From: Nesterenkonia sedimenti
GTDB lineage: Bacteria > Actinomycetota > Actinomycetes > Actinomycetales > Micrococcaceae
Direction of reading: 5' to 3'
DNA: 64,000 bases
Assembly: GCF_012641515.1 (NCBI RefSeq)
Contig: NZ_JABAHY010000007.1
Coordinates: 1 to 64,000, forward strand
Below the pieces are notes generated by a model. It saw only the letters and a list, made by a program, of their open reading frames with translations, ran no database searches and was not told the DNA's origin. The first letter of the stretch is position 1, and each line of letters opens with the position of its first letter. Below, one piece after another: positions 17,918-27,339 of this stretch. A program made the translations under genes and the position numbers.

Positions 17918-20745
17918 GACTTTCCATCCCTATCCCAGGCAAACGCCCGGCCACTCTGGCCATCGTTGAGACAGAAGCGATTGCCTACCGCGTCCCCATG
18001 GACCTCACGGCAGAGGAATCTCAGCGGACAGTAGCTCCCTTCAACTACCTCATCACCCTCAAGGCACGTTCCTCGCAGGGAGAGGAATATGTGGGCGTGG
18101 GGGAAGCCCAGCCACGTGCTAATCAGACAGGCGACCTGCACGAACAGTCTTGGCCGTTCCTGGACCGACTGCTGGAAGAGCTGGTGGGCTTCGAGCTCAA
18201 GCTCAACGATCCACTCGAAGATATTCGGCAGTGGGTGGCCTATATGGAGGCTGAAGCCGGAACAGATGAGGAGAACGTCGTCTTCCGAAACCGGGCGACT
18301 GTTATGGGACTGGAGACAGCCCTTATGGACCTCGCTGCCAAGGCCAAGAAAGTAACCCTGGCGGATCTGCTGGGACGGCGGCGGCTGAGCTCATCGGAGA
18401 CCCCTCGTGTGCTCCGGGCCAAGGAAGACTACGATATCGAGGAGTTCTTCGCAGGACTGCCGCGAAACTACCGGGGCCCGGTACGTGTGGTCGGGGGCGA
18501 AACCGTCGACGACGACGTGGCCCATATGCGTAAGGTCACCGAGATCCGCCGCACACAGCGTCCCCGGCTGAACGATGAACCCCTGTGGGTGAACTTCCGA
18601 AGCCGGTACGACTTTGAGACGGCCCAGGACGCCATCCGCCAGATTCACTCGGAATCCGCTGCTGGGCACCTGCCCCAGACCATCATTATCCAGAACCCGA
18701 CCAGCCAGCGGCCTGATCCCGGCGCGCCAGACCTGCAACAGTTCAGTGATTCCCTCAACTCTCTGGGAGAGCAGGGACCGGATATTCACATTCTGCGGCG
18801 CAGCGCAGGTCCCAATGACACCGCGGAGCTCATCAACACTTTGGGCAATAGGCTTCGTGCAATCAACTTGCGTCCGGCCCAACTCGGCGGCATCCTGCGA
18901 ACCCTGGAGACCGCAGAGAAGATCAGCTCCACTGCGCCGGAAGCCAAGCTGCTGTTGACCCAGTCACCTGGAGCCTCTCGAGTCACTCAGATCGTCCACC
19001 GGGACCTCGCTAAGGTTCTGCCGCAACTGACCTGGGCCACCGCCTCGGCTGAGGTCGACAAGAGGTTTCACGTTTCGCGCCGGGCCTCCTCAAAACTGCG
19101 CTCACCCCTTCTGCGCAGGGGAACCGGTCTCATTCCCGACTATAAGGACCTCATCTCCCGCTCCCGGGCTCGTGTGCGGCACCCCAAACCAAATTCAACG
19201 GCCCAGTTCGGGGACACTCCGCCGAACACCTACAGCGATGTGGACTACATCGCCCCCATCGGGTCATACGCCGTCCACGGGCATATCGTGGAGCGGGAAG
19301 CGCTGGCCCGCGGGCTCAACAGTTGGCGCTTCACCAAGTCCAGCATTGTGGTCAGCGATGATCACGGCAAGAAGCTCCCGTTCCGCACCACCCGTTGGCC
19401 CAAATCGGGTGTGGTGGCCTCTTCGGTGGCACGCCATAAGGAAGCCACGCGCATCCTGTTGAAGCGAGCCGGCTGCCCAGTACCCGAGGGGCGTACCTTT
19501 CACGGCAACGACCAGAGCCTCGCCCTTCAGTACGCAGCCCGTATCGGATACCCCGTGGTCCTGAAGCCTGCCGAGGGATCCATGGGTGTCGGCGTGATGG
19601 CCAATATCCGCTCTGAAGAGGAACTGGTTCGTGCCTTGGAGCTCTTCTCCACCACAGCCCACGGCAATAACGAGTTCATCGTCGAAAAGCACATCAACGG
19701 CGGGGACTATCGCATCATGGTGATCGGCGACGAGGTTGCGGCGGCAGTTGAGCGGATTCCCGCCAATATCACCGGTGACGGTCAACAGACTGTTGCGCAG
19801 CTGATCATCGATAAGAACATGGCCAGGCGGGAGAACTCCCACCTGGGCCCGTTGAAGATCAAATGGACCCCCGCGGTGGAATACGAGCTCGAGAAGCAGG
19901 GGCTATCCATCAATAGCATTGTGCCAGAAGGAAAGCGCATTTATCTCCTGAGCACCAACAACCTCACCCAGGGCGGCGACTCCATCGAGATCTTGGATGA
20001 TCTCCACCCCAGCATCAAGGAGGCCTGCGTCAAAGCGGTTAAAGCGGTGCCCGGGATGGGGTACTGCGGTGTCGACTTCCTGCTGGAAGACCACACGAAA
20101 CCGCTGGATGAACAGGATGCAGCCATCTGCGAGCTCAACGCTATGGCAGCACTGCCGGTGGCGGAGTATCCCATGTACGGCACTCCGCGTCGGCTCTCAG
20201 AGCGCTTCATCCTTGAATGCGCTAAGGACTTTGGCCTTGAAGTATGGCCTGAGCGGGCCGAACAGCTTCACCTGAAACTTGTTATCCGCGGAGGCATTAC
20301 AGGCGTGGGCTACAGGCGATGGTTCGGACGCCGCGCCGAGCGCTCCGGACTTCGCGGCTGGATCCGCAGTACAGGGGAACGAGAGGCTGAGGCGGTCATC
20401 TCCGGATCGGTGGAAGCGGTGACGGCGATGGCCACTCTTGCAGTCCTGGGACCGCCAAAGTCTGCACCGGAATCTGTAAAGAGCACGCATCTGGGTGCTG
20501 CCCCAACAGAGGAAGGCTTCACTGTCCTGGATGAAGATCAGGACCTAGTCGGCGCTAAGGTTGGCGAACCCGGCTCCGGCAGTGATGTAGAGGACTTCGA
20601 AGAGGTCTTCGAGACGCTCAACTCCGAAGATCAGCGTCAGGAACATCTTGAGGAATATGCTCCCAACGAGGCTGAACAGGTCAGCGCTGAGGAACTTGAG
20701 GACCGAGCAGAGGAAGCAGAGCATGACGAATCCAGCAGAGCTTGA
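17914..20745 (+). CDS. enolase-like/ATP-grasp/acylphosphatase-like fusion protein
   Basis: 943 residues, three domains. Residues 1-390 look like a dipeptide-epimerase/muconate-cycloisomerase-type enolase fold (GVGEAQPRANQTGDLHEQ, later RPAQLGGIL). Expected catalytic positions are changed: the metal ligand region reads VNFRSR at 226-231, the EQP-like site QNP at 260-262, the DES-like site RRS at 295-297, and no K-x-K is seen. Residues about 440-775 are a complete cyanophycin-synthetase-type ATP-grasp with K551, GDYRIMVIGDEVAAAVER, NITGDGQQTV and E740-x-N742. Residues 785-875 resemble acylphosphatase (GVGYRRWFGRRAERSGLRGW), keeping the Arg but with Ser819 where the catalytic Asn belongs. An acidic tail follows. 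It overlaps smc by ATGA and the next gene by 23 bp. Likely an amide ligase; substrate unknown. Confidence 0.8.
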   Translation: MRLSIPIPGKRPATLAIVETEAIAYRVPMDLTAEESQRTVAPFNYLITLKARSSQGEEYVGVGEAQPRANQTGDLHEQSWPFLDRLLEELVGFELKLNDPLEDIRQWVAYMEAEAGTDEENVVFRNRATVMGLETALMDLAAKAKKVTLADLLGRRRLSSSETPRVLRAKEDYDIEEFFAGLPRNYRGPVRVVGGETVDDDVAHMRKVTEIRRTQRPRLNDEPLWVNFRSRYDFETAQDAIRQIHSESAAGHLPQTIIIQNPTSQRPDPGAPDLQQFSDSLNSLGEQGPDIHILRRSAGPNDTAELINTLGNRLRAINLRPAQLGGILRTLETAEKISSTAPEAKLLLTQSPGASRVTQIVHRDLAKVLPQLTWATASAEVDKRFHVSRRASSKLRSPLLRRGTGLIPDYKDLISRSRARVRHPKPNSTAQFGDTPPNTYSDVDYIAPIGSYAVHGHIVEREALARGLNSWRFTKSSIVVSDDHGKKLPFRTTRWPKSGVVASSVARHKEATRILLKRAGCPVPEGRTFHGNDQSLALQYAARIGYPVVLKPAEGSMGVGVMANIRSEEELVRALELFSTTAHGNNEFIVEKHINGGDYRIMVIGDEVAAAVERIPANITGDGQQTVAQLIIDKNMARRENSHLGPLKIKWTPAVEYELEKQGLSINSIVPEGKRIYLLSTNNLTQGGDSIEILDDLHPSIKEACVKAVKAVPGMGYCGVDFLLEDHTKPLDEQDAAICELNAMAALPVAEYPMYGTPRRLSERFILECAKDFGLEVWPERAEQLHLKLVIRGGITGVGYRRWFGRRAERSGLRGWIRSTGEREAEAVISGSVEAVTAMATLAVLGPPKSAPESVKSTHLGAAPTEEGFTVLDEDQDLVGAKVGEPGSGSDVEDFEEVFETLNSEDQRQEHLEEYAPNEAEQVSAEELEDRAEEAEHDESSRA

Positions 20746-21952
20746 GACCCTCGAACCGGCTCCCATTCACCCGGTTAACACCGGGTATCGGGGAGTTCTG
20801 CGGTCCTGCCCAGCAGAGTTGGCTGACGGCTGGCTGGTCCATGCCGCGGCGCTTCATAGGGGCCAGAGCACTCTACTCTTTCCTGGGCAGGCATTGATGA
20901 CATATACCGGTGACGACCCCGCGCATGGCGCCGCCTTCGCACATGGGGTGCCCAATACCACGTGGCTGTCCACTGCGACCCTGGTCCAAGACAAACGGAT
21001 GACTCGCGATCAATTGGAAGCAGCCGGAATTCGGGTTCCTCGCGGACGCAGCTTTTCCATTCGGCGCGGCGCCCCCTATGCCATGGCCTTTGCCCATGAG
21101 CTGGGATACCCCGTGACTCTGCGGCCAATGATCGGCGAGTCCACAATCGAGGTCTTCGAAAGCATCGCCGATGAGGAAGAACTCTCCCAAGCCATCCGGT
21201 ACTACGGTCGTGTGCCTACTGGGAGGCCTCATTTCACCACTTCCTCCTATGCATTCACCCAGATTCTGACTCCCAAGACCAGTACCAGCACTCGCGCCCG
21301 GGGTACCTATCGGTATCTGGTCGAGGAGAGCCCCGAGGGAGACTATGTTCGGCTGCTCACTGTAGATGGCGAACTCGTTTCAGCCGTTCACCTGCAGGAG
21401 GGCCCCTGGTCCGCGACAGCGCAGGCACGGGAAATCGTTGGGCAGGTCCACGGAGATATCGTGCGTCTCCTAGAGACTTGCCACCAGGCGATACCGGGAA
21501 TGTCAGTCGGGATGATTGATATCAAGGTGCCTGATGCTACTTCCGCCTTTGGCACGGACAACATAGCTACAGTGGTCGCAGTTTCTGAACGCCCCTGGCT
21601 ACATGTACAGCACCGGGTAAACCCCACTGCGATGGCGGAGCTTGCGGACAAGGTGCTACAGGCTGGGAGCTCGGATAGTTCATCGCAAGCTGCCTCAGAA
21701 TGGGCAGAAGTGACTGTGGACTTTGCCTTCGACGGCCTTTCCCAAGTCGACCGCGACTGCAGTGTACTGGAAACCGTCGCTGCCTCTTCAGGGCTCCATA
21801 TCGAACTAGGCACCCGGGATGCGGTGGCAGGCAAGGTCCACGGCAGTCTCACCGGTGGGGTGGGCGAAGTGGCGCTCTTTCTGGAGCTTGCCGTCTCTGG
21901 TGATCTTCTTCCCGAACCGGCCATGGCGGTGGAGGTAAGTGTTGAACATTAA
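20723..21952 (+). CDS. degenerate ATP-grasp-like partner protein
   Basis: 409 residues. The layout follows the ligase upstream: IRVPRGRSF, then LGYPVTLRPMIGESTIEVF where the ATP-binding Lys is Arg and the glycine-rich loop is gone, GDYVRLLTVDGELVSAV, IPGMSVGMIDIKV, and AVSERPWL in place of the metal-binding E-x-N. The last 80 residues have the strand-helix rhythm of the acylphosphatase-like module. I infer a catalytically dead subunit or substrate adaptor for the 17914-20745 protein. The ATG at 20723 is inside the preceding gene, with AGGAAG before it, which implies coupled synthesis and perhaps a 1:1 complex. It overlaps the next gene by 14 bp. Confidence 0.7.
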   Translation: MTNPAELETLEPAPIHPVNTGYRGVLRSCPAELADGWLVHAAALHRGQSTLLFPGQALMTYTGDDPAHGAAFAHGVPNTTWLSTATLVQDKRMTRDQLEAAGIRVPRGRSFSIRRGAPYAMAFAHELGYPVTLRPMIGESTIEVFESIADEEELSQAIRYYGRVPTGRPHFTTSSYAFTQILTPKTSTSTRARGTYRYLVEESPEGDYVRLLTVDGELVSAVHLQEGPWSATAQAREIVGQVHGDIVRLLETCHQAIPGMSVGMIDIKVPDATSAFGTDNIATVVAVSERPWLHVQHRVNPTAMAELADKVLQAGSSDSSSQAASEWAEVTVDFAFDGLSQVDRDCSVLETVAASSGLHIELGTRDAVAGKVHGSLTGGVGEVALFLELAVSGDLLPEPAMAVEVSVEH

Positions 21953-23267
21953 TACGTACCCCATCGCCAAACATTTGGAAGAGTTTGGGAAACGCCCCCT
22001 AAGTACAATTCTGCTTGCAAGGGATTCTCTCGCATATGGACTTGACCTCATGCGGACAGCGGCTGCCGATTTTGTTGCCTGGGATACGGAAGGGAGGTCA
22101 CTTGCATTCTCCCGTACGGGGTCATCCTTGACTCAGCGAGTGGCAGGGCCGATTACGAAGAATAAGCACTCGACCCGTCTCGTGCTTCAACGAGCGGGCA
22201 TTCCTGTGCCCAAGGGCAGAAGCTTCAGGTTTTCTGATCTTCTTTGGGCAGAGGAGTATGCAGAGTCTCTGGGGTATCCAGTAGTCGTGAAACCTCTGAA
22301 CGGCATGGAGGGCAAGGGCGTCGTAACTGATGTTATGTCCAAGGCTCAGCTCGAATGGGCGTTCTCCCATGTAGAGGAATCAGCCTATGGAGGCGGTGAC
22401 ATCCTCGTCGAAGAGCAAATTCGGGGGGAAGCATACCGTTTCCTGGTCATCAGGGACAGAGTCGTGTCCGTTCTCTATAAGCGCCGGGGGCGTATTGTCG
22501 GGGATGGGTCGAAGAGTGTAGGCGCACTGATTGAGGAGAAGCAGGCTTTCCGGCGGGCAAACCCACACTTGCTATCACGTCCTCTGAAAGTTACTGAGGC
22601 GACGAATCAGCTCCTCTCCCAGCAGGGCTATGGTTTGGAATCAGTACCGGCAGAAGGCGAAGAAGTTCTCATCACCTATAGTTCGAACACACATCAAGGG
22701 GGCGAACATGCCCAGGTCATCAGTCAGGTGCATAGTTCGTACCTTGAGGCAAGTGTGGAAGCAGTGAAGGCGATTCCAGGACTCAAATTCGCTGGAGTGG
22801 ATTTTCTCATCGAAGATCCGACTCAACCCATCGAGACGCAGGGCGCGGCCATCTGCGAAGTAAATTCAGTTCCGGGTGCAGATACGCATGAATATCCGCT
22901 GATTGGTGAGCCTCGGCCAGTAATCAGTGAACTTTTACTTCATTCGGCAAGTGAATCAGGGGTGCGTCTTCGCAACTCCCCCGCTACCGACGTTGACGTT
23001 GACGTTGAGATCGTGGGTCGGTTCAAAGATCAGACCTACGTGGAGTGGTTAAATGAGAAGGCTAAGTCCCTCGGAGTGACCGGAGAAGTCGCGAGAATAA
23101 CGTCCACTCGTGCTTCAGGGGCGTGGTTCGGCTCCCCGCATATGGTCAGCATCCTTGTTTCGTTCGCCCACCTCGGCCTGCGAGGCAGCCCTGTGAAGAG
23201 TGTGGGAGTGGCCCACCGCGGCGGAACTTCAACGTCGGTGACTACTACGGAGGCGGCGGAACTATGA
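21939..23267 (+). CDS. ATP-grasp ligase with acylphosphatase-like C-terminus (copy 1)
   Basis: 442 residues. An N-terminal lobe (INTYPIAKHLEEFG, LLARDSLAYGL) leads into a full ATP-grasp: GYPVVVKPLNGMEGKGVVTD with K118, ILVEEQIRGEAYRFLVIRD, GDGSKSVGALIEEK, SSNTHQGGEHAQV, and AICEVNS with E307 and N309. Residues about 350-425 resemble acylphosphatase (VGRFKDQTYVEWLNEKAKSL), but the catalytic Arg and Asn are absent. It is a close paralogue of the protein at 29376-30656. GTG start 3 bp after GGAGG; a TTG one codon later is also well placed. The DNA is visibly less G+C-rich than the core genes, a sign of transfer. It overlaps the next gene by ATGA. Probable carboxylate-amine ligase; substrate unknown. 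Confidence 0.78.
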   Translation: MLNINTYPIAKHLEEFGKRPLSTILLARDSLAYGLDLMRTAAADFVAWDTEGRSLAFSRTGSSLTQRVAGPITKNKHSTRLVLQRAGIPVPKGRSFRFSDLLWAEEYAESLGYPVVVKPLNGMEGKGVVTDVMSKAQLEWAFSHVEESAYGGGDILVEEQIRGEAYRFLVIRDRVVSVLYKRRGRIVGDGSKSVGALIEEKQAFRRANPHLLSRPLKVTEATNQLLSQQGYGLESVPAEGEEVLITYSSNTHQGGEHAQVISQVHSSYLEASVEAVKAIPGLKFAGVDFLIEDPTQPIETQGAAICEVNSVPGADTHEYPLIGEPRPVISELLLHSASESGVRLRNSPATDVDVDVEIVGRFKDQTYVEWLNEKAKSLGVTGEVARITSTRASGAWFGSPHMVSILVSFAHLGLRGSPVKSVGVAHRGGTSTSVTTTEAAEL

Positions 23268-24319
23268 GTCCTCTTGACACGCAGAACCCTGCCGCAGAGG
23301 ATGCGCCGAGCTACGATACGTGGCTCGTCGCATCCCACTTGATCAATTCTGGGTTCAACGTCAACTTTCTGCCAGGCGGCGTGGTGTACGTGGATCCCCT
23401 ACAGTCTGATCTGTCCTTTATGGGCTTGAGTGCATCGACAAGCACCTTCGGCGGAATGCTGCTTTCGAAGAAGAGGCCCGGCATTTGGTCGCTTCTAGGC
23501 TCGGAGGGGCTACCTGTTCCGGCCTGGAAGTCATTCCGTGTCACAGGTACTAAGGCCGCTTCCGCCTTCGCGGCTCGTATCGGGTACCCAGTGGAGCTTG
23601 GAAGGGAAAAGGGTGAACGCACCTGGACTGCCAGTTCGGAGACAGAGCTGTTGGAAGCGATGACCTCGCTCCGTGCTGGCCCTAAGTCACCTCACCGTCG
23701 GGCAATTGTGCGGAAGAAAAGGCCCGGAGGCACCTTCGACTTGCTGTTCCTGGGGGACAAGTTGCTGCTGGGCGGGCTCCGGGGCCGGCTGCCGCAGATC
23801 ATTATGCCTGAGACTGTGCATGAAGGGTTCGTCAGCCTTGGTGCTGCGGCACTCCGGGCAGTTCCGGGATTGGAGTTTGGTGTCGTCCGTATTGAAGCCG
23901 ATGATGTCCAGAGCACCCCAAACGGTCAAGATGCACAGGTCGTGACAGTGAGGTCTTCGCCTAAGCTGCAGGACTTCGGAGGAGCCCCCATCGAAACGCA
24001 CCTCGAGGTGGCCCGTACAGTTGTCAATCACGAGCTGAAACTAAACGGAATCGAGCCCCAGCGAGGTGGCGTCAGGCACGCTGTGGCCGTCGAATGTACC
24101 GGTCTTGTCGCAGCCGAGACTTTTTGGCGCTCATTCTCGGAGGTATTAGTACCCCCACGATATGAGGTCCTGGGGCCAGTGCAGTACCCCGCCGAGGAAG
24201 TCCTTCATATTGAGCTGCGCGCTGAGGGGGAGAATCTCGCTCTTGCTGCAATTAAAGCGATCGCCGGCGTGGGACATGAAAACCGTCGGGCACCGATGGT
24301 TTCGCTCACTCATTTATAA
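23264..24319 (+). CDS. degenerate ATP-grasp-like partner protein (copy 1)
   Basis: 351 residues. The order of elements copies the ligase before it: a short N-lobe, LPVPAWKSFRV, RIGYPVELGREKGERTW (no ATP-binding Lys or Gly loop), RRAIVRKKRPGGTFDLLFLGD, LGAAALRAVPGLEFGVVRI, and VTVRSSPKL where the ligases have E-x-N. The central GDG...IEE segment is missing. The last 75 residues again look like an acylphosphatase-like module. It is similar in plan to the protein at 30649-31701. I infer a non-catalytic partner of the 21939-23267 ligase. ATG at 23264 follows GGAGG and overlaps the upstream stop (ATGA). Lower G+C than core genes. Confidence 0.68.
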   Translation: MSPLDTQNPAAEDAPSYDTWLVASHLINSGFNVNFLPGGVVYVDPLQSDLSFMGLSASTSTFGGMLLSKKRPGIWSLLGSEGLPVPAWKSFRVTGTKAASAFAARIGYPVELGREKGERTWTASSETELLEAMTSLRAGPKSPHRRAIVRKKRPGGTFDLLFLGDKLLLGGLRGRLPQIIMPETVHEGFVSLGAAALRAVPGLEFGVVRIEADDVQSTPNGQDAQVVTVRSSPKLQDFGGAPIETHLEVARTVVNHELKLNGIEPQRGGVRHAVAVECTGLVAAETFWRSFSEVLVPPRYEVLGPVQYPAEEVLHIELRAEGENLALAAIKAIAGVGHENRRAPMVSLTHL

Positions 24320-24412
24320 GCCGGCACCATAACATTGGTTGGATTGTTCCCCAGTGCATGAGGAACTCGGGGGAGGGAACACATCAGTGGCGAAATGAGT
24401 TGACCAAATGGT

Positions 24413-25666
24413 GTGACTAGAGATGACGCTGGTGCGAAGACTCCCATCCCTTCCGAGCTGAAGGTGATGATAGTTTCGGCTTTCATCATCGCCATCGGCT
24501 TCGGCATCGTGTCACCGATCCTGCCGCAGTACGCCTCAGACTTCGGCGTCTCAGCTATGGCGGTTTCCGCGGTTGTGTCAGCATTCGGACTCTTCCGGCT
24601 AATTTTCGCACCCGCCTCTGGCAAGCTGACACACGTCCTGGGGGAGACTCCGGTCTACGTGATTGGCCTCCTGATTGTTGCTGCCTCGATGATTGCTACA
24701 GCCTATGCTCCCACCTACGAGCTTCTCCTTTTGTTCCGTGCGCTGGGCGGCATCGGGTCGACGTTCTTCACCGTCGCCGCTATGACCTTCCTCGCCCGGA
24801 AATCCCCGCCCCACATCAGGGGCCGGGTTATGGGCGCATATGCCTCAGCCTTTCTCATCGGTAACGTCGCCGGACCCGTGCTGGGCTCTGCACTGCTAAT
24901 CTTCGGCCAGCGGGTCCCGTTCCTCGTCTACGGGGCGGCGCTGGTCGCTGCAGCAGGGGTCGTGTTCTTCATACTCCGCAAGTCCCGTCTTGAGGACCGG
25001 AAAACCAAGGATAATCGCGAGCGAGCATCAGTCAAGGAAGCGTTAGGTAACGGTAGCTATAGGGCTGCCCTGGCCTCTGGCTTTGCGAACGGGTGGGCAA
25101 CCTTCGGACTACGAAACTCCGTGGTTCCACTCTTTGCTGCATCAGCCTTCGTCGGTACCAGCTGGTTCATCGACTCTGGCCAGCTTGCAGGCATTGCCCT
25201 GGCATGTTTTGCCTTGGGCAACGTTGCTATAGTGCTTACTCTCGCCAAACGCTCCGACTCATGGGGGCGGCGCCCGCCCATCATCGTTGGACTGCTTACC
25301 GCAGGAGTCGCCACAGGAGCCCTAGGGTTCTCCCCTGAGCCGTGGGTGCTGTTGCTTCTCAGCCTCATTGGCGGTGCTGGTACCGGCCTGATTGTGCCTG
25401 CCCAGCAGGCGGCCCTGGGGGACATTGTGGGGGAGGGGCGCAACGGTGGTACCGTCATTTCCACTTTTCAAATGGTGCAGGACCTAGGCGGCATCATTGG
25501 CCCGCTCCTGGCGGGGCTTCTGGTAGACCACGGCGGGTACACTTGGGCCTTTGGCCTCGCTGGGCTGATTTTGATGCTCGCAGCAGGGGCTTGGGTGGTT
25601 GCGCCGGAAACGTTGGTCAGAAAGAACCGCAACTTTGGTAATGGGAAAAACTTGGAAGAGTCTTAA
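24413..25666 (+). CDS. MFS transporter (drug/metabolite exporter type)
   Basis: 417-residue inner-membrane protein with about twelve hydrophobic segments in two halves joined by a charged loop (KSRLEDRKTKDNRER) near residue 190. The start IAIGFGIVSPILPQYASDFG and the following GLFRLIFAPASGKL match the DHA1-type drug:H+ antiporters, as does the loop motif PPHIRGRVMGAYAS. It lies 93 bp after the ATP-grasp pair, in the same orientation and with similar base use, so it may export their product or an intermediate. GTG start at 24413, without a strong ribosome site. The stop codon TAA lies in the TTAA target duplicated by the IS element that follows. Confidence 0.82.
   Translation: MTRDDAGAKTPIPSELKVMIVSAFIIAIGFGIVSPILPQYASDFGVSAMAVSAVVSAFGLFRLIFAPASGKLTHVLGETPVYVIGLLIVAASMIATAYAPTYELLLLFRALGGIGSTFFTVAAMTFLARKSPPHIRGRVMGAYASAFLIGNVAGPVLGSALLIFGQRVPFLVYGAALVAAAGVVFFILRKSRLEDRKTKDNRERASVKEALGNGSYRAALASGFANGWATFGLRNSVVPLFAASAFVGTSWFIDSGQLAGIALACFALGNVAIVLTLAKRSDSWGRRPPIIVGLLTAGVATGALGFSPEPWVLLLLSLIGGAGTGLIVPAQQAALGDIVGEGRNGGTVISTFQMVQDLGGIIGPLLAGLLVDHGGYTWAFGLAGLILMLAAGAWVVAPETLVRKNRNFGNGKNLEES
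25663..25666. repeat. IS target-site duplication, left copy (TTAA)
   Basis: TTAA directly before the left end of the IS1380-family element; the other copy is at 27340-27343. It includes the stop codon of the MFS gene (TAA at 25664-25666). Removing the element and one copy would restore a single TTAA. Confidence 0.85.
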
Positions 25667-25689
25667 CCTCCTTCTTTCATGGGACACCG
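25667..25689 (+). repeat. IS1380-family left terminal inverted repeat
   Basis: Starts CCTCCTTCTTTCATGGGACA. It pairs with the right end at 27317-27339, with mismatches at positions 4-6 and a two-base offset after CATG. Confidence 0.82.
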
Positions 25690-25828
25690 TTGAGCGGAGC
25701 TGAGGGCCGGCTGGTGAGCTGATTCAGGCCAAGAAGAAGGTCAGGGCAGGGGTGTGGCCCGAGGGTGCCGTCTCGGGTGGCCGGTTCTCCAGGTTTTCCT
25801 CAGTCGTTGGGGCAGATGGGCTGGATCG

Positions 25829-27262
25829 TCATGTGAAGGCCTCGCGGATTGCGATGTAGCCGTGGGCGACCTCGGTGGCCCATCGCCAGCCAGCATCGAC
25901 GCGTAGCCGGATCTGCCTGGCGCCGCGGGTGATCCTGGCGGCGGTGTGCAGGATCATGTACCGGAACGCAGCGATCTCTGCCCGACCGATGGCCGGGTGG
26001 TGCTGGTAGGCAATCAGTTTGGTCCAGGTGATCAGGTCGTTGGCGATCATTACTACCTGCAGCCATGCTAGGTTCTCGGCGAATCCTTCGGCGGGGAATC
26101 GGGCGAGGCCGGTGGCTTTGGCCTGCCGGATCCGGTCTTCGACCCTGGCATGCTGACGATGGCGCAGCTCCAGGCCCTGGATTTTGTGGTCCACGGTTTC
26201 TGGGTCGGTGTCGGTGATGAACGCGGTGACTCGGTGCCCGTCGGCGTCAGTGAAGGACAGCTGAGCCCCAGGATGCGGGCGCTCCTTGCGCAGGATCAGC
26301 CGGGTCCCGGCTGGCCAGCTGGTGATGTTCACGTAGTCAGTGGCATCAACCACCCACGCGCCCTCCCGGATTGAGCTGTCGGTGTTGATCGCTGCCTGCC
26401 ACAGATGGGCGGGGATCTGATCGACCACCTGTTGGACGGGCTGGGTGATGAAGTAGCCGAAAGAGAACTCGACCCCGAGATCCCGGCAGTGGTCAGCGAA
26501 CGCATGGGAAGCTCCAGCACTGTCGCTGCGCACCAGCACACCAGGACCGCCTTCAACACCAGGACGTACATGTTCTGGCAGGGCTTCGACGGCCTGATCA
26601 ATCTCAGTGATGTGATCAGCAGCAGTGTTCGCCCCGGCGTTGCCAGGCCGCAGGATCCCGGCCAGGGCCTCACCGCCGCTGATTTCTGGCCGGTCCAGAA
26701 ACGCCAACAGCGGATGGAAACCGAAGGAGCGTTTCCAGGTGGCGGCGGCGTTCTCTTTCTCTGAGTGGGCAATGCTGATGGTGGCATCAACATCGATCAC
26801 CAAAGGCCCAGGATCCTCAGCACCAAGGTCAGGCCCGGCACCAGCATCCCAGGCCCTGGCGCGCGCGTCAGTACGCGCTGTCCGGATCGCCGGCAGCCTC
26901 TGCTCAGTGACGCGGTCCAGTACTCGCCAGGTGGTGGGCATCGAGGCTACCGGTCCGAAAACATCCTGGCGATCAGTCAACGTCTGGATTCCTGAGATGT
27001 TGGTGGCCCCGTCGGCGACCGCGGCCGCCAAATCAGTGAGCACCCGACCCGGGGCGTGCACCGGCAACCCCTTATAGGAGTCCAGAAGCGACTCCGAAAG
27101 CCCGGCCACCAGGCCAGTGCGCTCGGCAAGTTCTCGCAGCATCCCGACCCCGGCATGCGACACGACTCCCTCCCCGTCGGCGGAGACTTTCATGCGGCCA
27201 GTACCCGGGATACGCTTCACTTTGAGAGTGCCCTCCGACTTGGGGTTTTGGAGCTTCGACAA
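25829..27262 (-). CDS. IS1380-family transposase
   Basis: 477-residue DDE transposase. The first acidic residue is in LVIDVDATI near 165, followed by the family hallmark TWKRSFGFHPLLAFLD. The second is in VLVRSDSAGAS near 250, and the glutamate is in VEDRIRQAKATGLARFP near 390. The reading frame is open from end to end, so the element may still be active. The frame starts at TTG (27262) with GGGAG directly before it; a GTG 14 codons in is an alternative. It is the only gene of the element. Confidence 0.93.
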   Translation of the reverse strand: MSKLQNPKSEGTLKVKRIPGTGRMKVSADGEGVVSHAGVGMLRELAERTGLVAGLSESLLDSYKGLPVHAPGRVLTDLAAAVADGATNISGIQTLTDRQDVFGPVASMPTTWRVLDRVTEQRLPAIRTARTDARARAWDAGAGPDLGAEDPGPLVIDVDATISIAHSEKENAAATWKRSFGFHPLLAFLDRPEISGGEALAGILRPGNAGANTAADHITEIDQAVEALPEHVRPGVEGGPGVLVRSDSAGASHAFADHCRDLGVEFSFGYFITQPVQQVVDQIPAHLWQAAINTDSSIREGAWVVDATDYVNITSWPAGTRLILRKERPHPGAQLSFTDADGHRVTAFITDTDPETVDHKIQGLELRHRQHARVEDRIRQAKATGLARFPAEGFAENLAWLQVVMIANDLITWTKLIAYQHHPAIGRAEIAAFRYMILHTAARITRGARQIRLRVDAGWRWATEVAHGYIAIREAFT

Positions 27263-27316
27263 CTCCCATCATCCCAGGTCAGAGCGGCACTCTCGTCTAT
27301 CTATGGCCTCTCAAAC

Positions 27317-27339
27317 CCTCGTGTCATGAAAGACCCAGG
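27317..27339 (-). repeat. IS1380-family right terminal inverted repeat
   Basis: Read inward on the reverse strand it starts CCTGGGTCTTTCATGACAC and matches the left end at 25667-25689. Confidence 0.82.

Larger units (their letters stand above)
25667..27339 (-). mobile_element. IS1380-family insertion sequence, apparently intact
   Basis: 1673-bp element bounded by TTAA duplications. The outer ends are imperfect inverted repeats: the left end begins CCTCCTTCTTTCATGGGACA, and the right end read inward begins CCTGGGTCTTTCATGACAC. They share CCT, a run TCTTTCATG and ACAC. One full-length transposase gene lies on the reverse strand. Ends starting with CCT, a 4-bp TTAA target and a single DDE transposase of about 480 residues fit the IS1380 family. 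No second copy is present in the window, so there is no composite transposon here. Confidence 0.9.
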
